Source of the DNA: JBMOLK01 sp049325575
Lineage (GTDB): Bacteria; Bacillota; Clostridia; Acetivibrionales; Acetivibrionaceae
Direction: 5' to 3'
Length of the DNA stretch: 38,107 nt
Assembly (NCBI GenBank): GCA_049325575.1
Contig: JBMOLK010000296.1
Coordinates: 1-38,107 of the forward strand
Notes under the pieces: generated by a model
Database searches by the model: none
The model's input: the letters and a program-made list of their open reading frames with translations, nothing else
What the model was told of the DNA's origin: nothing
Shown here: positions 1-7,838 of the stretch, piece by piece
How the letters are laid out: every line of letters begins with the position of its first letter
Position numbering within the stretch: position 1 is the stretch's first letter
Program-made: the position numbers and the translations under genes

Positions 1-196
1 GGCGTTTTTAAGTCTCGGAATAATGAGTATAATATACTCTTTTGGTGGAGGCAAACTTACAGAAGGTATTTACATGTTTAAAGTTGTAAGTCTTGAAAAA
101 ATTTGCTCCGATCTGATTTCGATTTTCTCTATAATAGGTGTATTTGTTGGTGCTTTGGGAAGTTCCATCTCGATTCGCAAGTACTTGCAAGTATAA
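1..196 (+). CDS. ftsX: Cell-division permease-like protein FtsX, C-terminal end (partial)
   Basis: Only the last 64 codons are present; the frame enters at base 2 and ends at TAA 194-196. The peptide has an extracytoplasmic-type stretch, then a hydrophobic segment (LISIFSIIGVFVGALGSS) and a short basic tail ending RKYLQV. This matches the last membrane helix and cytosolic end of FtsX. FtsX pairs with the ATPase FtsE and controls murein hydrolases through EnvC-like coiled-coil proteins, and exactly such a gene follows 43 bp downstream. The identification rests on this short tail plus the neighbour, so it is good but not certain. Confidence 0.8.
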   Translation, partial: AFLSLGIMSIIYSFGGGKLTEGIYMFKVVSLEKICSDLISIFSIIGVFVGALGSSISIRKYLQV

Positions 197-239
197 AATT
201 CAACTAAAGATAAATTAATTCAGCAAGGAGGTAGTTCCG

Positions 240-1364
240 GTGAAAAAGGCGGTTTTATTTATTGTAGCACTTTCTTTAATACTATCGGTGTTTATACCTG
301 TATTTGGTGATAATATTACGGATGCACAAAAACAAAAGAACTATATTGATAGTAAAATTAATGATATTAACAAGCAGAAAAAGAACGAACAAAAGAAGTT
401 AAAAACAGTTAAGAACGAGAAGGAGTACTTAGAGGCTGTTCAGAAACAGGAAAGTAAGGAATATAGGGAACTGGTTCAAAAAGTGAGTTCACTTAATGAA
501 GATTTAGAGAAGATAGATCAAGCTATTAAAGAGAGCGAAGAAAGATATGATGAGCAGTTGGATCTTTTTAAAGTAAGGCTCAAAACAATGTATGAGAATT
601 CAAGTTTTACATATCTTGATACCCTGGCAGAATCTAAAAGTATAGTGGACTTTCTGGGGAGACTTGAGCTTATAGCTGCAATAAGCAAGAGAGATAAGGA
701 GCTTATTGAAAGCTTGAAGGAAGCAAAAAATGAAATAGAGTACAAAAGAGAGCTTGTAGCGGAAGAAAAAGAAAATATCCAACAAAAGGCAAATGAGTCC
801 CTTAGGAATATAAACAATTTGAAGGAAACTAAAGCGACTCTTGATTTGCAGATCAGGAGCATTAACTCCAAGCTTTATAGGCTTGAAGAGCAGGAAGATG
901 CATTAATAAAAAAATCACAGGAATTGGGAAACCAGATAAGAAGCCTTCAAAGAAAGGGAGCTTATGCCGGAGGAAGTATGATCTGGCCGGTTCCAAGCTC
1001 TACAAGGGTGTCCTCTTACTTTGGCAACAGGCTTCATCCAATACTGAAAAGATACAAGATGCATACAGGTATAGATATTTCGGCAAAGAGCGGAGCATCA
1101 ATAGTTGCGGCCAACAAAGGAACAGTAATAATGACGGGGTGGCAGGGAGGTTATGGGTATACAGTAGTAATAGACCATGGTGGTGGAATTACAACATTGT
1201 ATGCTCACTGCAGTAAGATAATTGCCAAAAAGAATGATGTGGTAAAAGCAGGAGAAACAATAGCAAAGATTGGAAGCACAGGGCTGTCTACCGGACCACA
1301 CCTGCATTTTGAGGTTAGAAAGAACGGTTCACCGACAAATCCTTTAAACTATGTAAAACCTTGA
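240..1364 (+). CDS. EnvC-like murein hydrolase/activator, coiled coil plus M23 peptidase domain
   Basis: The 374-aa secreted protein has an N-terminal signal peptide (residues 1-23), a long charged coiled coil (about 28-235) and a C-terminal M23/LytM domain (about 250-374). The zinc site looks complete: H275 and D279 in HTGID, H356 in HLHFE, with catalytic H323 and H354. An intact site suggests a working endopeptidase rather than the inactive LytM domain of E. coli EnvC. The start is GTG 240, with AAGGAGGT at 225-232. It sits just after ftsX with no terminator between, so it is probably in the ftsEX operon and acts as the hydrolase that FtsEX switches on at the septum. A terminator follows at 1391. 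Confidence 0.9.
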   Translation: MKKAVLFIVALSLILSVFIPVFGDNITDAQKQKNYIDSKINDINKQKKNEQKKLKTVKNEKEYLEAVQKQESKEYRELVQKVSSLNEDLEKIDQAIKESEERYDEQLDLFKVRLKTMYENSSFTYLDTLAESKSIVDFLGRLELIAAISKRDKELIESLKEAKNEIEYKRELVAEEKENIQQKANESLRNINNLKETKATLDLQIRSINSKLYRLEEQEDALIKKSQELGNQIRSLQRKGAYAGGSMIWPVPSSTRVSSYFGNRLHPILKRYKMHTGIDISAKSGASIVAANKGTVIMTGWQGGYGYTVVIDHGGGITTLYAHCSKIIAKKNDVVKAGETIAKIGSTGLSTGPHLHFEVRKNGSPTNPLNYVKP

Positions 1365-1390
1365 GAGTTTATAAATTAAAAGTATAAGAA

Positions 1391-1420
1391 ATGAGGTTGG
1401 CTTGGTGCCACCTCATTTTT
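1391..1420 (+). terminator. Rho-independent terminator after the M23 gene
   Basis: ATGAGGT pairs with ACCTCAT and the stem continues GGC/GCC past one bulged T, with loop TTGGT. A T-run (1416-1420) follows directly. It lies 27 bp after the stop codon of the M23 gene and closes the ftsX transcription unit. Confidence 0.8.
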
Positions 1421-1501
1421 ATGTTGGATTTCCAGGTGTTTTCTTAATAGGTACTTAATTTTTACGATACTGTTAAATATATTATTAAATCTCCTGGCAT
1501 A

Positions 1502-1510
1502 TGATATAAT
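1502..1510 (+). promoter_or_regulatory. Extended -10 promoter candidate for ctpA
   Basis: TGATATAAT is a perfect -10 box (1505-1510) with the TGn extension. The -35 position 17 bp upstream (TTATTA) is poor, as is common for extended -10 promoters. It lies 78 bp upstream of the TTG start of ctpA and after the preceding terminator. Confidence 0.5.
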
Positions 1511-1587
1511 GTAAAGCAAGCCTTAGTGTCAGATTGCCAGGACTTTCTGATTTACTAACTATACTTTAAGGGGAGCGTGTTCTCGAT

Positions 1588-2889
1588 TTGAATAGGAATG
1601 TATTTATAGGTAGGGTTCTACCGGTAATAATAGCTGTAATAATTTCTGTAACGGCTACGGCATACGGTTTTTTAATATGGCATTATTATAATCCTTATTT
1701 TGTTGTACTACCTGGGGGAGAGAGTGGTGATGTCTCGGAGTATTCAGAAAAAGCAGGTAAGAATTTCAATCCAAGATTCGCAATTACTTTTGACAGGAAT
1801 AAAGTTGACTATGAGAATATAAAGAAATACAAAAGGGTTAAAGAATTATTAAGTGATTATTATTATAAGGATATCGATGAGAATGCCATGTTGGAAGGTT
1901 CCATAGCAGGCATGGCAGATTCATTAAAGGACCCCTACACTGTTTACTTTACAAAAGAGCAGATGGAGATTTTTAATGAGAAGTCCCAGGGAAGCTATGT
2001 GGGTATAGGAGTTCATATAACTATGGATGATAACGGCCTTTTGACAGTTATCGAACCCTTTGATGAATCACCTGCCAAAGAAGTTGGAATAGTTAAAGGG
2101 GATAAGATAATAAAGGTTGACGATAAGGATGTAACTACCATCAGGGATGAAAACATTATTATCAGCATGATTAAAGGGGAAGAAAACACCAACGTTAAAA
2201 TAACGGTGTATAGGCCTTCAGAAGGCAAATCAATAGACTTTAATGTAAAAAGAAAGAAAATCAAGGTTACCAATATATTTAGTGAAGTTTTGCCTGGTAA
2301 TATAGGTTATATAAGAATATCAATATTTGACAATGAAATTGCCAAGTATTTTGGAAACCACTTGAACGGGCTTCTCGACAAAGGGATAAAAGGCCTTGTA
2401 ATTGATGTTAGGGATAATCCAGGAGGGGATTACGACCAGGTTGCAGCAATTGCCGACCGCTTGCTGCCAAAGGGCTTGATTGTATACACAGAAGATAAGC
2501 AGGGAAACAGAAATGAGAAGAACTCTGATGCAACAGAGCTTAAGATGCCAATGGCAGTTTTGGTCAACGGACATAGTGCCAGCGCTTCGGAGGTATTGTC
2601 GGGAGCTATCAAGGACCATAAGAAGGGAACGCTGATAGGTACAAAGACTTTTGGGAAAGGTCTTGTTCAGGCTGTGGTTAATCTTGATGATGGTTCAGGA
2701 TTAAAGGTAACTATTGCAAGATACTTTACACCGTCAGGTGAATGTATACAAGATAAGGGAATTGAGCCTCATATAGTAATTGACCTTGACAAAAAATATT
2801 TGGAGACTCCGGTTTCTCAAGTTCCCATGGAGGAAGATGCACAGCTTAAGAAAGCACTGGAAGTATTAAATGAACAAATAACAAAATAA
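1588..2889 (+). CDS. ctpA: Carboxyl-terminal processing protease, S41 family
   Basis: The 433-aa membrane-anchored serine protease has one N-terminal transmembrane helix (about 9-30), a PDZ domain (about 130-215) that binds substrate C-termini, and an S41 catalytic domain (about 230-400). The Ser/Lys dyad can be read as S332 (in SASASE) and K357 (in TFGKG), 25 residues apart as in other CtpA/Prc enzymes, with Q361 after it. The start is TTG 1588 behind AAGGGGAG (1568-1575); no ATG sits better. It follows the ftsX/M23 unit, as in many clostridia. It probably acts outside the membrane, trimming envelope or sporulation-stage proteins; the substrate cannot be told from sequence. Confidence 0.92.
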   Translation: MNRNVFIGRVLPVIIAVIISVTATAYGFLIWHYYNPYFVVLPGGESGDVSEYSEKAGKNFNPRFAITFDRNKVDYENIKKYKRVKELLSDYYYKDIDENAMLEGSIAGMADSLKDPYTVYFTKEQMEIFNEKSQGSYVGIGVHITMDDNGLLTVIEPFDESPAKEVGIVKGDKIIKVDDKDVTTIRDENIIISMIKGEENTNVKITVYRPSEGKSIDFNVKRKKIKVTNIFSEVLPGNIGYIRISIFDNEIAKYFGNHLNGLLDKGIKGLVIDVRDNPGGDYDQVAAIADRLLPKGLIVYTEDKQGNRNEKNSDATELKMPMAVLVNGHSASASEVLSGAIKDHKKGTLIGTKTFGKGLVQAVVNLDDGSGLKVTIARYFTPSGECIQDKGIEPHIVIDLDKKYLETPVSQVPMEEDAQLKKALEVLNEQITK

Positions 2890-2919
2890 GAAGTCAGCAA
2901 TTAAATGATAGTATAAGAA

Positions 2920-2953
2920 GGGGTGTAGGAGCTTAGTCCTATAGCCCCTTTTT
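2920..2953 (+). terminator. Rho-independent terminator after ctpA
   Basis: GGGG-TGTAGGA pairs with TCCTATA-(G)-CCCC around loop GCTTAG, with one bulged G, and is followed by TTTTT (2949-2953). It lies 31 bp after the ctpA stop. Confidence 0.85.
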
Positions 2954-3032
2954 GTTTGGCTTTTAACAAAAAAATTGAATATGTATATATAATAATTTTT
3001 TTACACATACTAAGTAAAGGAGGTGGTATGAA

Positions 3033-3206
3033 GTGGAAAGTATGGATGAAAAAATAAAGTATGAGGTAATAAAAGAGCTAGGATTAATTGATAAAGTAAA
3101 AAAATATGGCTGGAAGGGCTTGACAGCCAAGGAGACAGGGCGGATTGGCGGACTAATCACTAAAAGAAAAAAGCTGATGCAGGCGGAGAAAAGCCAGCAA
3201 GTATAG
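3033..3206 (+). CDS. Small acid-soluble spore protein, alpha/beta type
   Basis: A 57-codon gene that binds and protects spore DNA in this family. The protein reads KYEVIKELGLIDKVKKYGWKG and then the family signature around TAKETGRIGGLI, followed by a basic tail. This matches the shorter clostridial alpha/beta SASPs, in which the E-x-G-x-I-G-G motif marks the DNA-binding part and the GPR protease site lies near the conserved Glu. A strong AAAGGAGGTGG (3016-3026) sits at the right distance from GTG 3033; ATG 3042 is a less well-spaced alternative. It stands alone between two intergenic gaps, as expected of a forespore-specific gene. Confidence 0.8.
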   Translation: MESMDEKIKYEVIKELGLIDKVKKYGWKGLTAKETGRIGGLITKRKKLMQAEKSQQV

Positions 3207-3497
3207 ATCCTATACACCCTCTACAAGCCATAATGCACTTTAGCATTTGATAGAAGATATAAGCCATACGTATATTGACACTCTTTAATTTTACATACCC
3301 ATCAGATTTTTTAGTTGGATTTCTTAACTACCAGGGCGTATAAATCGTATATACGTCCTTTAACCCCTTTAAAACACTCTTTTTTATTTCGAATCAGTAT
3401 GCTATAATTATGCCTGCTGCATAACTTCTATATATCAAATGAACTGTTTTCGCTAAAAGGACCTTTTCAGCAAAGGATAGTATTTTAGCAAAATGTT
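3207..3497 (+). other. Intergenic gap with one weak promoter candidate
   Basis: This 291-bp A/T-rich gap holds no ORF that looks real. TATAAT at 3403-3408 could be a -10 box for the methyltransferase gene, but the -35 position (TTTTTT) is poor. TTGACA at 3275-3280 has no -10 box at proper spacing. AATGC/GCATT (3232-3247) is too weak for a terminator. Confidence 0.4.
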
Positions 3498-4247
3498 ATG
3501 TGGGAGGTGAAGGTCATTTACTCTAACTTTGCATATATTTACGACAGGTTAATGTATGATGTAGACTATAAAGAATGGGCAAACTATATTGAGAGCATAT
3601 TTAAGCTGCACGGAATAAAGCCCGCGCTTATTCTTGATCTGGGATGCGGGACGGGAAATTTCTCAATAGAAATGGCCAGAAGAGGCTATGACATGATTGG
3701 CGTGGATTCATCACCGGATATGTTAAGCTGCGCTATGGAAAAATCCGCTGGTATAAACAATGTTCTATACCTGAATCAGGATATGACAGACTTCGAACTG
3801 TATGGGACTGTAGATATAATAGTATGTCTTATGGATAGTATAAACTATATACTAAAAAAAAGAGATATTAAAAAGATATTTAAACTTGTAAAGAATTATT
3901 TAAATCCAGGAGGATTGTTTATTTTTGATATAAACACTCCTTATAAGTTCGAGAATGTTTTTAAAGACAATGTATATTATGATGTTTCTGATGAAGTGAC
4001 TTATATATGGCAGAATCATTTTGACAGGAAGAATGGTATATGTGAGTTTGATTTAACATTTTTTATAAAGGATAATGAAGGATATGAAAAGTATGAAGAA
4101 TTGCATTATGAGAGATGCTATAAAGTCCAGGAACTAAAAAAAATGATAGACGAGAGTGGATTGAGTCTTATGAAGGTTTACGACAGCTTAAAGTTAAGTC
4201 CTCCAACAAAAAAAAGCGAGAGAATATTTTTTGTATGCAAAAAATAA
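3498..4247 (+). CDS. Class I SAM-dependent methyltransferase
   Basis: A protein of about 240-249 aa with a Rossmann-type methyltransferase fold. Motif I is ILDLGCGTGNFS and is followed by GVDSSPDML, the acidic loop that holds the SAM ribose. The rest matches the family of small bacterial methyltransferases that begin YSNFAYIYDRLM; the substrate is not known. The start is uncertain. ATG 3498 has no ribosome site, while GGGAGGTGA (3502-3510) points to a start near 3516, where the codon is ATT and where the family usually begins; GTG 3507 is also in frame. The MGMT-family gene follows 43 bp downstream. Confidence 0.8.
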   Translation: MWEVKVIYSNFAYIYDRLMYDVDYKEWANYIESIFKLHGIKPALILDLGCGTGNFSIEMARRGYDMIGVDSSPDMLSCAMEKSAGINNVLYLNQDMTDFELYGTVDIIVCLMDSINYILKKRDIKKIFKLVKNYLNPGGLFIFDINTPYKFENVFKDNVYYDVSDEVTYIWQNHFDRKNGICEFDLTFFIKDNEGYEKYEELHYERCYKVQELKKMIDESGLSLMKVYDSLKLSPPTKKSERIFFVCKK

Positions 4248-4290
4248 CAGCATTTCAATATGGAAATTAATAGCCATTGTGGAGGTAGAG

Positions 4291-4614
4291 ATGTCCTTTT
4301 TTGAGAGTGTATATGAAATTGTTCGTAAAATTCCTAAAGGGAAAGTTGCAACATACGGGCAAATTGCTAAACTTTTAGGAGCGCCAAGAAGATCTAAAAT
4401 AGTTGGATGGGCCCTGCATAAAAATCCGCATTTTGGAGAAGTACCCTGTCACAGGGTTGTAAACAGAAAGGGCGAAATAAGCTCTGGTTTTGCTTTCGGT
4501 GGTGAGTTTGAACAGAAAAAATTACTTGAAAAAGAGGGCATAATTTTTGAAGAAAGCGGTAAAATAAACTTGAATAAATATTTGTGGAATCCTGAAAAGT
4601 TCCAACAATTATAA
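4291..4614 (+). CDS. MGMT-family methylated-DNA protein cysteine methyltransferase, single domain
   Basis: A 107-aa protein matching only the C-terminal DNA-binding domain of Ada/Ogt/MGMT. The alkyl-acceptor motif PCHRV is intact with Cys53, so it should be able to take an alkyl group from O6-alkylguanine, unlike ATL proteins which carry Trp there. The helix-turn-helix (TYGQIAKLLGAPRRSKIVG) is clear. The residue aligned with the arginine finger of MGMT (R128 in human) appears to be lysine (K36). The start ATG 4291 lies 4 nt after GGAGGT (4281-4286); an upstream in-frame ATG at 4231 overlaps the preceding gene and is less likely. Confidence 0.85.
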   Translation: MSFFESVYEIVRKIPKGKVATYGQIAKLLGAPRRSKIVGWALHKNPHFGEVPCHRVVNRKGEISSGFAFGGEFEQKKLLEKEGIIFEESGKINLNKYLWNPEKFQQL

Positions 4615-4644
4615 AATTCTTGAAGTTATTTAAAAAATATCAGA

Positions 4645-4674
4645 TTGACAAGCAATCTAAAAATGTGATACTAT
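4645..4674 (+). promoter_or_regulatory. Promoter of the cold shock gene
   Basis: A consensus -35 TTGACA (4645-4650) is followed 18 bp later by TACTAT (4669-4674). TATATT overlaps it slightly downstream. The transcript would have a leader of about 65 nt, in keeping with the long leaders of csp genes. Confidence 0.6.
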
Positions 4675-4744
4675 ATTATAGATTTAGTAAAAGCATGGAA
4701 ATATGCAAGCTAAGTTAAAGTATCAAGTTCAGGAGGAGTGCAGG

Positions 4745-4945
4745 ATGGAAAGAGGAAGAGTAAAATGGTTTAATGCTGAAAAGGGTTTTGGTTTTATCGA
4801 AAGGGAAGGCGGAAATGACGTTTTCGTACATTTTTCAGCAATAAACATGGATGGCTATAAGACATTGGAAGAGGGTACTGAAGTTCAGTTTGAAGTTGTT
4901 GAAGGTGCAAAAGGACCTCAAGCTTCAAATGTAACTAGGGCCTAA
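4745..4945 (+). CDS. Cold shock protein, CspA/CspB family
   Basis: A 66-aa single OB-fold nucleic-acid chaperone. RNP1 (KGFGFI) and RNP2 (VFVHF) are intact and the length is standard for the family. It binds single-stranded RNA/DNA and prevents blocking secondary structure. The start is ATG 4745 behind AGGAGGAG (4731-4738); an in-frame ATG at 4703 would add a tail foreign to the family. It is a single-gene unit with its own promoter and terminator. Confidence 0.95.
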   Translation: MERGRVKWFNAEKGFGFIEREGGNDVFVHFSAINMDGYKTLEEGTEVQFEVVEGAKGPQASNVTRA

Positions 4946-4985
4946 TTAAGTCTTAAAAACACTAATATAAAAATGGCCGAACTTG

Positions 4986-5013
4986 CCCCGGTATTTTGAC
5001 ATACCGGGGTTTT
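4986..5013 (+). terminator. Rho-independent terminator after the cold shock gene
   Basis: A perfect 9-bp stem CCCCGGTAT/ATACCGGGG with a 6-nt loop is followed by TTTT. Confidence 0.92.
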
Positions 5014-5102
5014 CAATTTGCTTTTATATGTGATTATTTTAATACTTGTATATTAACTATTGGTTTTACATATACTTTTTACATAAAAGGTGGGAGTATG
5101 TA

Positions 5103-6005
5103 ATGGAAGATTACGTTATAAGGGCTACAGCTGGAGAAGGCACTATAAGAGCCGTAGCTGCAGTAACAACAAACTTGGTAAAAGATGCACAGAGGATTCA
5201 TGGGTTGTCCCCTCTTGCTTCGGTTGCATTGGGAAGAACCATGACAGCAGCAGCTTTGATGTCTACATTTTTAAAAGGTAAAAAGGATACTATTACAATT
5301 CAGGTTAAAGGAGACGGTCCCATAGGCGGTATTGTGGTTGTGTCCGACTCCAGCGCAAATGTGAGAGGGTATGTTTATAATCCACTGGTATATCTGCCTC
5401 TAAATAATATTGGTAAGTATGATGTTGCAGGTGCAGTGGGAAAAGGGTACCTAAATGTTATAAAGGATTTGGGCTTAAGGGAGCCTTATGTAGGATATGT
5501 AGATTTGGTATCAGGTGAGATAGCAGAAGACATAGCTTACTATTTTGTGTACTCGGAACAGGTGCCATCTGTTGTCGCGTTAGGCGTTTTAACTAATGCC
5601 AGTGACATTATAGTGAGCTCCGGAGGCTTTATTCTTCAGCTTATGCCTGGCGCTGATGATAGTACAATAAGCTTTATCGAAGAAAGAATAAATTCCTTGC
5701 CTCCTGTCACTACGCTTTTAGCAGAGGGAAAATCACCGGAGGATATTTTAAGCATAATTCTTGCCGAAAAGGATCTTAGAATAGCTGAGAAAACTTTGTG
5801 TAAATACATTTGCAACTGCTCGAGAGAGCGTATGGAAAGAAACATTATGAGCCTTGGAAGAAAAGAGATATTGAGTATGGTAGAAGAGCAGCATGGTGCG
5901 GAAGCACAATGCCATTTCTGCAATGAAAAATATCAATTTACCGGGGAGCAATTGCTGGATATGATTGGTGGACCAGGGGACTATAAAACACAAGAAGATA
6001 CTTAA
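5103..6005 (+). CDS. hslO: Redox-regulated chaperone Hsp33
   Basis: A 300-aa cytosolic holdase. Under oxidative stress the family releases zinc, forms disulfides and binds unfolding proteins. The four zinc cysteines are in place at the C-terminus: C237-x-C239 and C270-x2-C273. The N-terminal part (MEDYVIRATAGEGTIRAVAA) and the GPIGG segment are typical. The start ATG 5103 follows AAAGGTGGGAG (5087-5097); the upstream in-frame ATG at 5046 would add residues not found in the family. A thiol-switch chaperone suits an anaerobe that meets oxygen now and then. Confidence 0.95.
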   Translation: MEDYVIRATAGEGTIRAVAAVTTNLVKDAQRIHGLSPLASVALGRTMTAAALMSTFLKGKKDTITIQVKGDGPIGGIVVVSDSSANVRGYVYNPLVYLPLNNIGKYDVAGAVGKGYLNVIKDLGLREPYVGYVDLVSGEIAEDIAYYFVYSEQVPSVVALGVLTNASDIIVSSGGFILQLMPGADDSTISFIEERINSLPPVTTLLAEGKSPEDILSIILAEKDLRIAEKTLCKYICNCSRERMERNIMSLGRKEILSMVEEQHGAEAQCHFCNEKYQFTGEQLLDMIGGPGDYKTQEDT

Positions 6006-6084
6006 TAAATTGATGTATTAGAGAGCATTGCAAAGATTTAGCGAGAAATAAATTAATAAATTTGATTTAGTAGTATTTTATATA

Positions 6085-6113
6085 TTGACTTTAAGATATA
6101 ATTTTTGTATACT
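6085..6113 (+). promoter_or_regulatory. Promoter of the tRNA cluster
   Basis: TTGACT (6085-6090), a 17-bp spacer and TATACT (6108-6113) match sigma-A boxes at five of six positions each. They lie 33 bp before the first tRNA. Confidence 0.7.
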
Positions 6114-6145
6114 ATCAATTGTCGCTTAAATGCGAAACATTGTGT

Positions 6146-6221
6146 GGGCGCTTAGCTCAGCTGGGAGAGCATCTGCCTTACAAGCAGGGGGTCATAGGTT
6201 CGAGCCCTATAGTGCCCACCA
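6146..6221 (+). tRNA. tRNA-Val (anticodon TAC)
   Basis: The 76-nt cloverleaf has acceptor GGGCGCT/AGTGCCC, a D-arm with AGCTCAGCTGGGAGAGC, an anticodon loop CTTACAA with TAC, a T-arm with GGTTCGAGCC and an encoded CCA end. Confidence 0.96.
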
Positions 6222-6226
6222 CACAT

Positions 6227-6303
6227 GGCCCGGTAGTTCAGTTGGTTAGAATGCCAGCCTGTCACGCTGGAGGTCGAGGGTTCGAGCCCCTTCCGGGTCG
6301 CCA
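6227..6303 (+). tRNA. tRNA-Asp (anticodon GTC)
   Basis: The 77-nt cloverleaf has acceptor GGCCCGG/CCGGGTC with one G-T pair, anticodon GTC at 6261-6263, a T-loop TTCGAGC and an encoded CCA. It starts 5 nt after tRNA-Val. Confidence 0.96.
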
Positions 6304-6307
6304 ATTT

Positions 6308-6383
<76 letters not shown>

Positions 6384-6386
6384 TAT

Positions 6387-6461
6387 GCGGGTTTAACTCA
6401 GCGGTAGAGTGTCACCTTGCCAAGGTGAAAGTCGCGAGTTCAAATCTCGTAACCCGCTCCA
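6387..6461 (+). tRNA. tRNA-Gly (anticodon GCC)
   Basis: The 75-nt cloverleaf has acceptor GCGGGTT/AACCCGC, anticodon GCC at 6419-6421 in loop TTGCCAA, a T-loop TTCAAAT and an encoded CCA. Confidence 0.95.
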
Positions 6462-6542
6462 AAATATATGTGCAGAAGATTGGAGTCAGTATAAGGTAAA
6501 CTTAGCCTGACTCCAAAGCTCTGACATAAAGTTTATATTTAT

Positions 6543-6617
<75 letters not shown>

Positions 6618-6645
6618 AATAAAGACTCTGATTTTGATACAATGG

Positions 6646-6670
6646 AAACCTCTTGATTCAAGGGGTTTTT
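6646..6670 (+). terminator. Rho-independent terminator of the tRNA cluster
   Basis: AAACCTCTTG pairs with CAAGGGGTTT (one T-G pair) around loop ATT and runs into TTTTT (6666-6670). It lies 28 nt after tRNA-Cys. Confidence 0.85.
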
Positions 6671-6739
6671 ATTGTTTTTGGGGTAAAAATGTGGTTAAGA
6701 TTATGCTCATTTCCATCAAAATAATTGGTTATTAATTCA

Positions 6740-6803
6740 AAAAATGCACACCTGCACACGAATTTATGGCATAAGGGTGTGCATTTTTAATTGGGGGTGT
6801 GCA
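6740..6803 (+). repeat. Four TGCACACC-type octamers in opposed pairs
   Basis: TGCACACC (6745-6752) is followed at once by TGCACACG (6753-6760), then come two inverted copies GGTGTGCA (6776-6783 and 6796-6803). The first and third copies extend to a perfect 13-bp inverted repeat (6740-6752 with 6776-6788) flanked by A and T runs, around a 23-nt loop. It could be a bidirectional terminator or the remains of a protein-binding or recombination site. It lies in a 418-bp gap (6618-7035) in which I see no gene. Confidence 0.5.
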
Positions 6804-7035
6804 AACTTTTTAACGCATAAATAGATAAGCTATATATTTATTGCGGTACTCAATTATAGGCATGAAATGAAACGAATACAGGTATTATCAGCAAAATTTA
6901 CCATGAACGTGATGTTTTTAGCTTGAATGAAATGTATATGTATAGCATTCGAGATGTAAAGATATCCGCTTATAGTATGTGTCGAAAAGTAAAGAATATT
7001 AATGTATGAACAAATTCGAAGGAGGGAGTATTTTC

Positions 7036-7158
7036 ATGTCAGTAGGATATATAAGAATTTATAATGAAAAAGTAGATGGAACAATTGAGCAGCAAAAACA
7101 ACATTTAATATACTATCAGGAAAAGAAAGGGTTGTCGGAGTACTTCTTTTGTGTGTGA
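7036..7158 (+). pseudogene. Truncated serine recombinase, N-terminal start only
   Basis: A strong ribosome site (GGAGGGAG, 7020-7027) precedes ATG 7036, and a 40-aa peptide follows. It opens SVGYIRIYNEK and continues DGTIEQQKQHLIYYQEKKGL. This resembles the first strand and helix of serine recombinases (YIRVS followed by an xxEQQ helix), although the nucleophile serine of the YxRVS motif is replaced (YIRIY). The similarity fails after about codon 35, where the reading frame meets germination-protein sequence in another frame. I read it as the remnant of a mobile-element recombinase joined by a deletion to the next fragment. The family assignment rests on a short stretch. Confidence 0.5.
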
Positions 7159-7538
7159 TTGTTAGGAATATAATGGTTCTAGGGGCTGACATGGCATCAA
7201 GAGATGTATTTCCATCACATATAGTATTCAGATTGATACCTGGACTAGATGTCGACCCGCTACTGGATGTTAATCTTACTGTTGCTGGAATAATTAAGGT
7301 CGGAATATGTGTTTATGCTGCTTCGGTTGGAATTGCAGAATTATTGAATCTGGATGATTACAAGCCTTTTGTTATTCCGATTTCTACTTTTGCAGTTGTG
7401 CTGTCTATATGGGTATATGGAAGTTTGATGGAAATGATGCAGTGGGCATCAGAAGTATGGCCGTATTATTCAATTCCTTTTCAGATTGTAATACCGTCTA
7501 TTTTGATGGTGGGATCAATTTTTAATCGTAAAAAATAA
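7149..7538 (+). pseudogene. C-terminal fragment of a GerAB/GerKB-type spore germination permease
   Basis: The 129-codon frame is about a third of a normal GerAB-family permease (about 360 aa). The features kept are typical of its C-terminal helices: the segment around FPSHIVFRLIPG, then hydrophobic spans near residues 44-62 and 74-94, and AEVWP-like SEVWPYYSIPFQIVIP before a basic tail. The frame begins inside the recombinase remnant and has no ribosome site of its own. The N-terminal helices that form most of the transport core are missing, so it is unlikely to work. No gerA or gerC partner is present nearby. Confidence 0.65.
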
Positions 7539-7626
7539 AATTGATTTATAGATAGTTGATTTTACTGAATAAAATATATTATTGATAAAGAGCGTCCAGA
7601 AACTAGCTTTCCAGTATGCATTGAAG

Positions 7627-7655
7627 TTGACACAATATATTGCATATGATATTAT
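7627..7655 (+). promoter_or_regulatory. Promoter of the nrdDG operon
   Basis: TTGACA (7627-7632), a 17-bp spacer and TATTAT (7650-7655) make a near-consensus sigma-A promoter. It lies just before the cobalamin riboswitch. Confidence 0.75.
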
Positions 7656-7678
7656 TTAACCAACAAAATATAGTGGTA

Positions 7679-7838
7679 TTACAGGTGCTTGTACAAAAAA
7701 GTACAGCTTAAAAGAGAAGCAGGTGAAAGTCCTGCACGGTCCCGCCGCTGTAATGGGGAGATTTTCCACAGAGTCCACTGGAGATATCCGGGAAGGAGCG
7801 GAAAAACTATGAACCAGAGTCAGAAGACCTGCCTGTAT
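7679..7838 (+). promoter_or_regulatory. Cobalamin (B12) riboswitch aptamer upstream of nrdDG
   Basis: The conserved blocks of the cobalamin family appear in order: ACAGGTGC, a GAAGCAGGTGAAAGTCCTGC arm, the B12 box CCGCCGCTGTAATGGGGA, CCACTGG, GGGAAGG and the closing CAGAAGACCTGCCTGT that pairs back to form P1. It sits in the leader of the class III ribonucleotide reductase. Cobalamin should turn this enzyme off so that a B12-dependent reductase elsewhere can take over. The segment 7821-7875 is identical to one in the cbiM leader. Confidence 0.93.

Noticed and set aside
3272..3297. A sigma-A promoter at TTGACA 3275-3280
   Set aside because: No -10 box occurs at 16-18 bp; the nearest TACATA is only 11 bp away.
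6740..6788. A simple terminator
   Set aside because: The tRNA cluster already has a good terminator at 6646-6670, the loop of 23 nt is long, and two further octamer copies lie outside the stem, so I list it as a repeat.
6740..6803. A CRISPR array
   Set aside because: The units are 8 bp, alternate in orientation and lack regular spacers; no cas gene is present.
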